In this document: positions 62,181 to 64,000 of the stretch, one piece after another | Layout of the letters: each line of letters begins with the position of its first letter | Position numbering within the stretch: position 1 is the stretch's first letter | Source: Lanius collurio | Taxonomy: Eukaryota; Chordata; Aves; Passeriformes; Laniidae | Reading direction: 5' to 3' | DNA length: 64,000 nucleotides | NCBI GenBank assembly: GCA_020086605.1 | Contig: JACBWW010000008.1 | Span: 22,965,959-23,029,958 of the forward strand | Program-made: the position numbers and the translations under genes | Notes under the pieces: generated by a model | The model's input: only the letters and a program-made list of their open reading frames with translations | The model's database searches: none | Told to the model about the DNA's origin: nothing

Positions 62181-63431
62181 CTGGGAGCCGGGGGACACCT
62201 GGGTGTCTAGGGAGGGGTAAGAGGAGGAAGACCAAAGAGAATCATGTGATGCACAGTGCATCGCTCACCACCTGCTGACCGGTGCCCAGCAACAATTGAC
62301 AGCTCCTGGCCAACTCCCCCGCAGTTTATATACTGAACATCACATTCTATGGCATGGATTATCTCTTTGGCCAGTTCGGGTCAGCTGTACAGTCCTTGCT
62401 ACCTCCCTGCTTCATGTGCCTCTGCTCACCATCAGAGCATGGGAAATGCAAAGTTCTTGCTTTAGAGTAAACACGACTTAGCAATAGCCAAAACAGCAGC
62501 TTGCTATCAACACTAGTCTCCTACTGAATCCAAAACATAGTGCCGTACCAGCTAGCAAGGAGAAAATTAACTATATCCCAGCTGAAACCAGGATACTGGG
62601 TTATGGACCTGGACCAGGTAAAGGTGTGATGTATTGCAGCTGCTTGCAATACTCTCTGACCTTTCCCCTCTTTTGTGCCCTCACATCTGAGTGTACTTTT
62701 TATTCATCTGTTAATCTGACTGCAGATGGTCTCAGCCTTCCCCCTACTGAAGAACTCTAGCCTATTTGCAAAAGTATAAACTCAACCCAACAGTAACACA
62801 AAGCAATGTTTGTTGATCAGCTTTTTCAGGTAGGTATCTGGTTCTGTTTTCAATAAACTTAGGAGCTAGTCTGTAAAGAGAGGTTTGGAAAATAGTGTTT
62901 TAAAAACACTTCAATTGGATGTTTTGGCAAATGGTATATAAAAACAACAATAGCCAAGTGTCCTTGAGCATTTTGTTGAAAATAAGTCTTGGTAAAAATT
63001 AGTAATGTCTGTCATTTATTTACCTTCCAAATGTATCCTACATTTGTATCTAAAATCTATGAAAAATCACAGGATAATTAAATGTATTATAAGCAGATTT
63101 ACTAATTTCTTAGGTTAACTCTTAGAAAACATGTTTTCTTGGGAATGAAGAGAGGCTTTTTTCCCTTCTCCTGGTTTTTTTTTTGGTCACCTGCACAGGA
63201 ACACTGTTTACTTTCTGTTATGTAGAAGGACATCTAGAGTATGGTCAAACGAATATCCAAACCTAAGAATAAACAATAAAACTTGTGTATTTAAAGTAAG
63301 GCTATGTATTTAAAGGAAGTGTATTTGTAGTAAAACCATACTTGAAATAATAAAAACCCAAAAATGTGTTCTATGTGAATACATACTAATTTAGTGATTT
63401 CTAAGACAATCTGTTAATAAAAATTTTTCAG
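62026..63431 (+). other. PAIP1 intron 1
   Basis: Intron of 1.4 kb, CpG-rich at the start, then AT-rich. No gene or repeat family recognised. Confidence 0.8.
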
Positions 63432-63613
63432 AACACCTGCAAAAGATGGGAATTCCATCTGGATCACAAGATAAAGTCCCAGTTCCTGATTCTGGACCAG
63501 AAATGGCTGAACCTCAGTTATCTGTGGATCCTGTAGCAACATCAAACTTGTCTGTTAAAGCACCTGAATTTTATCCACCAGGATACAATCAGAACTTCAA
63601 TCAGAATTTCACA
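63432..63613 (+). CDS. PAIP1: PAIP1 exon 2 with PAM2 motif
   Basis: Follows the acceptor ATTTTTCAG and completes the split Glu codon (G/AA) left by exon 1. It ends ACA/gtgagt at a complete codon (codon 128). It encodes SNLSVKAPEFYPPGY, the PAM2 motif that binds the MLLE domain of PABPC1 (key residues L, A, E-F, P). The MIF4G domain that binds eIF4A should follow beyond the right edge. Confidence 0.95.
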
Positions 63614-64000
63614 GTGAGTGTTTTAACTTTCTTTCCTCAGTACGTGCCAATTTACTTATATTCAAATTAACAACGTTTTCTTGGGATCTTTTATGTCAGA
63701 TAATTTGAAATCTGTATTTGCTGAAGAGATTGCAGAAATTCTGATGATAATCTCCAGAGTTGCAGCCAGGATGTTAAGTGGTAGTGGGTGAATATTATAG
63801 TGTACATAAGAGCCTCTAGTGTGGGATATTTTGCCAAAGCTTGCTACAGATAACCACATTCCTTGTTGACTACATCAAGCATTGGTTACATCCAGTATGA
63901 GAGTAAGTTGGTTTTTTGGTGACTACCTCTGTTGTAATTACCTCTACTCTGCTTTTTACGTGAAAGCCTAGCTGCACTTTTATGCAGAATTCACAGGGTT
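63614..64000 (+). other. PAIP1 intron 2, cut by the window edge
   Basis: Nothing recognised before the right edge. Confidence 0.8.

Noticed and set aside
61553..62235. ORFs antisense to and overlapping PAIP1 exon 1
   Set aside because: Same GC effect. Only the frame giving the PAIP1 N-terminus joins exon 2 in phase.

Overview
The window is vertebrate nuclear DNA, almost certainly from a bird. It carries several copies of the avian CR1 LINE, avian-type endogenous retroviruses (ERVs), small introns, and the NNT/PAIP1 gene pair in divergent order. I cannot tell the species; a passerine-like genome is only a guess.

Layout. 1-5530: an old, decayed ERV in plus orientation (pol pseudogene: reverse transcriptase, RNase H, integrase; probable 3' LTR at 5172-5530). 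A second, complete but small LTR element (1150-3642) sits inside its RNase H region, flanked by a 6-bp target duplication. This nested element has paired LTRs, a probable primer-binding site and a polypurine tract. Instead of pol and env it carries a gag-matrix-like start, a GC-rich block, and an intronless open reading frame with a Y-box-type cold-shock domain (CSD). It looks like a host RNA-binding gene captured by a retrovirus-like element, and is the most unusual thing in the window. 5531-6260: further LTR-like debris. 6261-17021: the 3' flank and presumably the long 3' UTR of NNT, AT-rich, with one CR1 and a 76-bp tandem duplication.

17022-57543: NNT, mitochondrial proton-translocating NAD(P) transhydrogenase, complete on the minus strand. 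All 21 coding exons were found with GT-AG borders and matching phases. They sum to 3261 bases, i.e. 1086 codons plus stop. Introns hold four CR1 fragments, one solo LTR in antisense orientation, simple repeats and a G-rich tract. 57820-58660: CpG-rich NNT promoter region with a candidate non-coding exon 1. 58762-59018: CR1. 61500-62180: CpG-rich PAIP1 promoter. 61824-63613: first two coding exons of PAIP1 on the plus strand, including the PAM2 motif; the gene runs off the right edge.

NNT and PAIP1 are divergently transcribed housekeeping genes, as in mammals, but nothing suggests that they act together. The nested CSD element lies tail-to-tail with NNT, about 13 kb beyond its stop codon.
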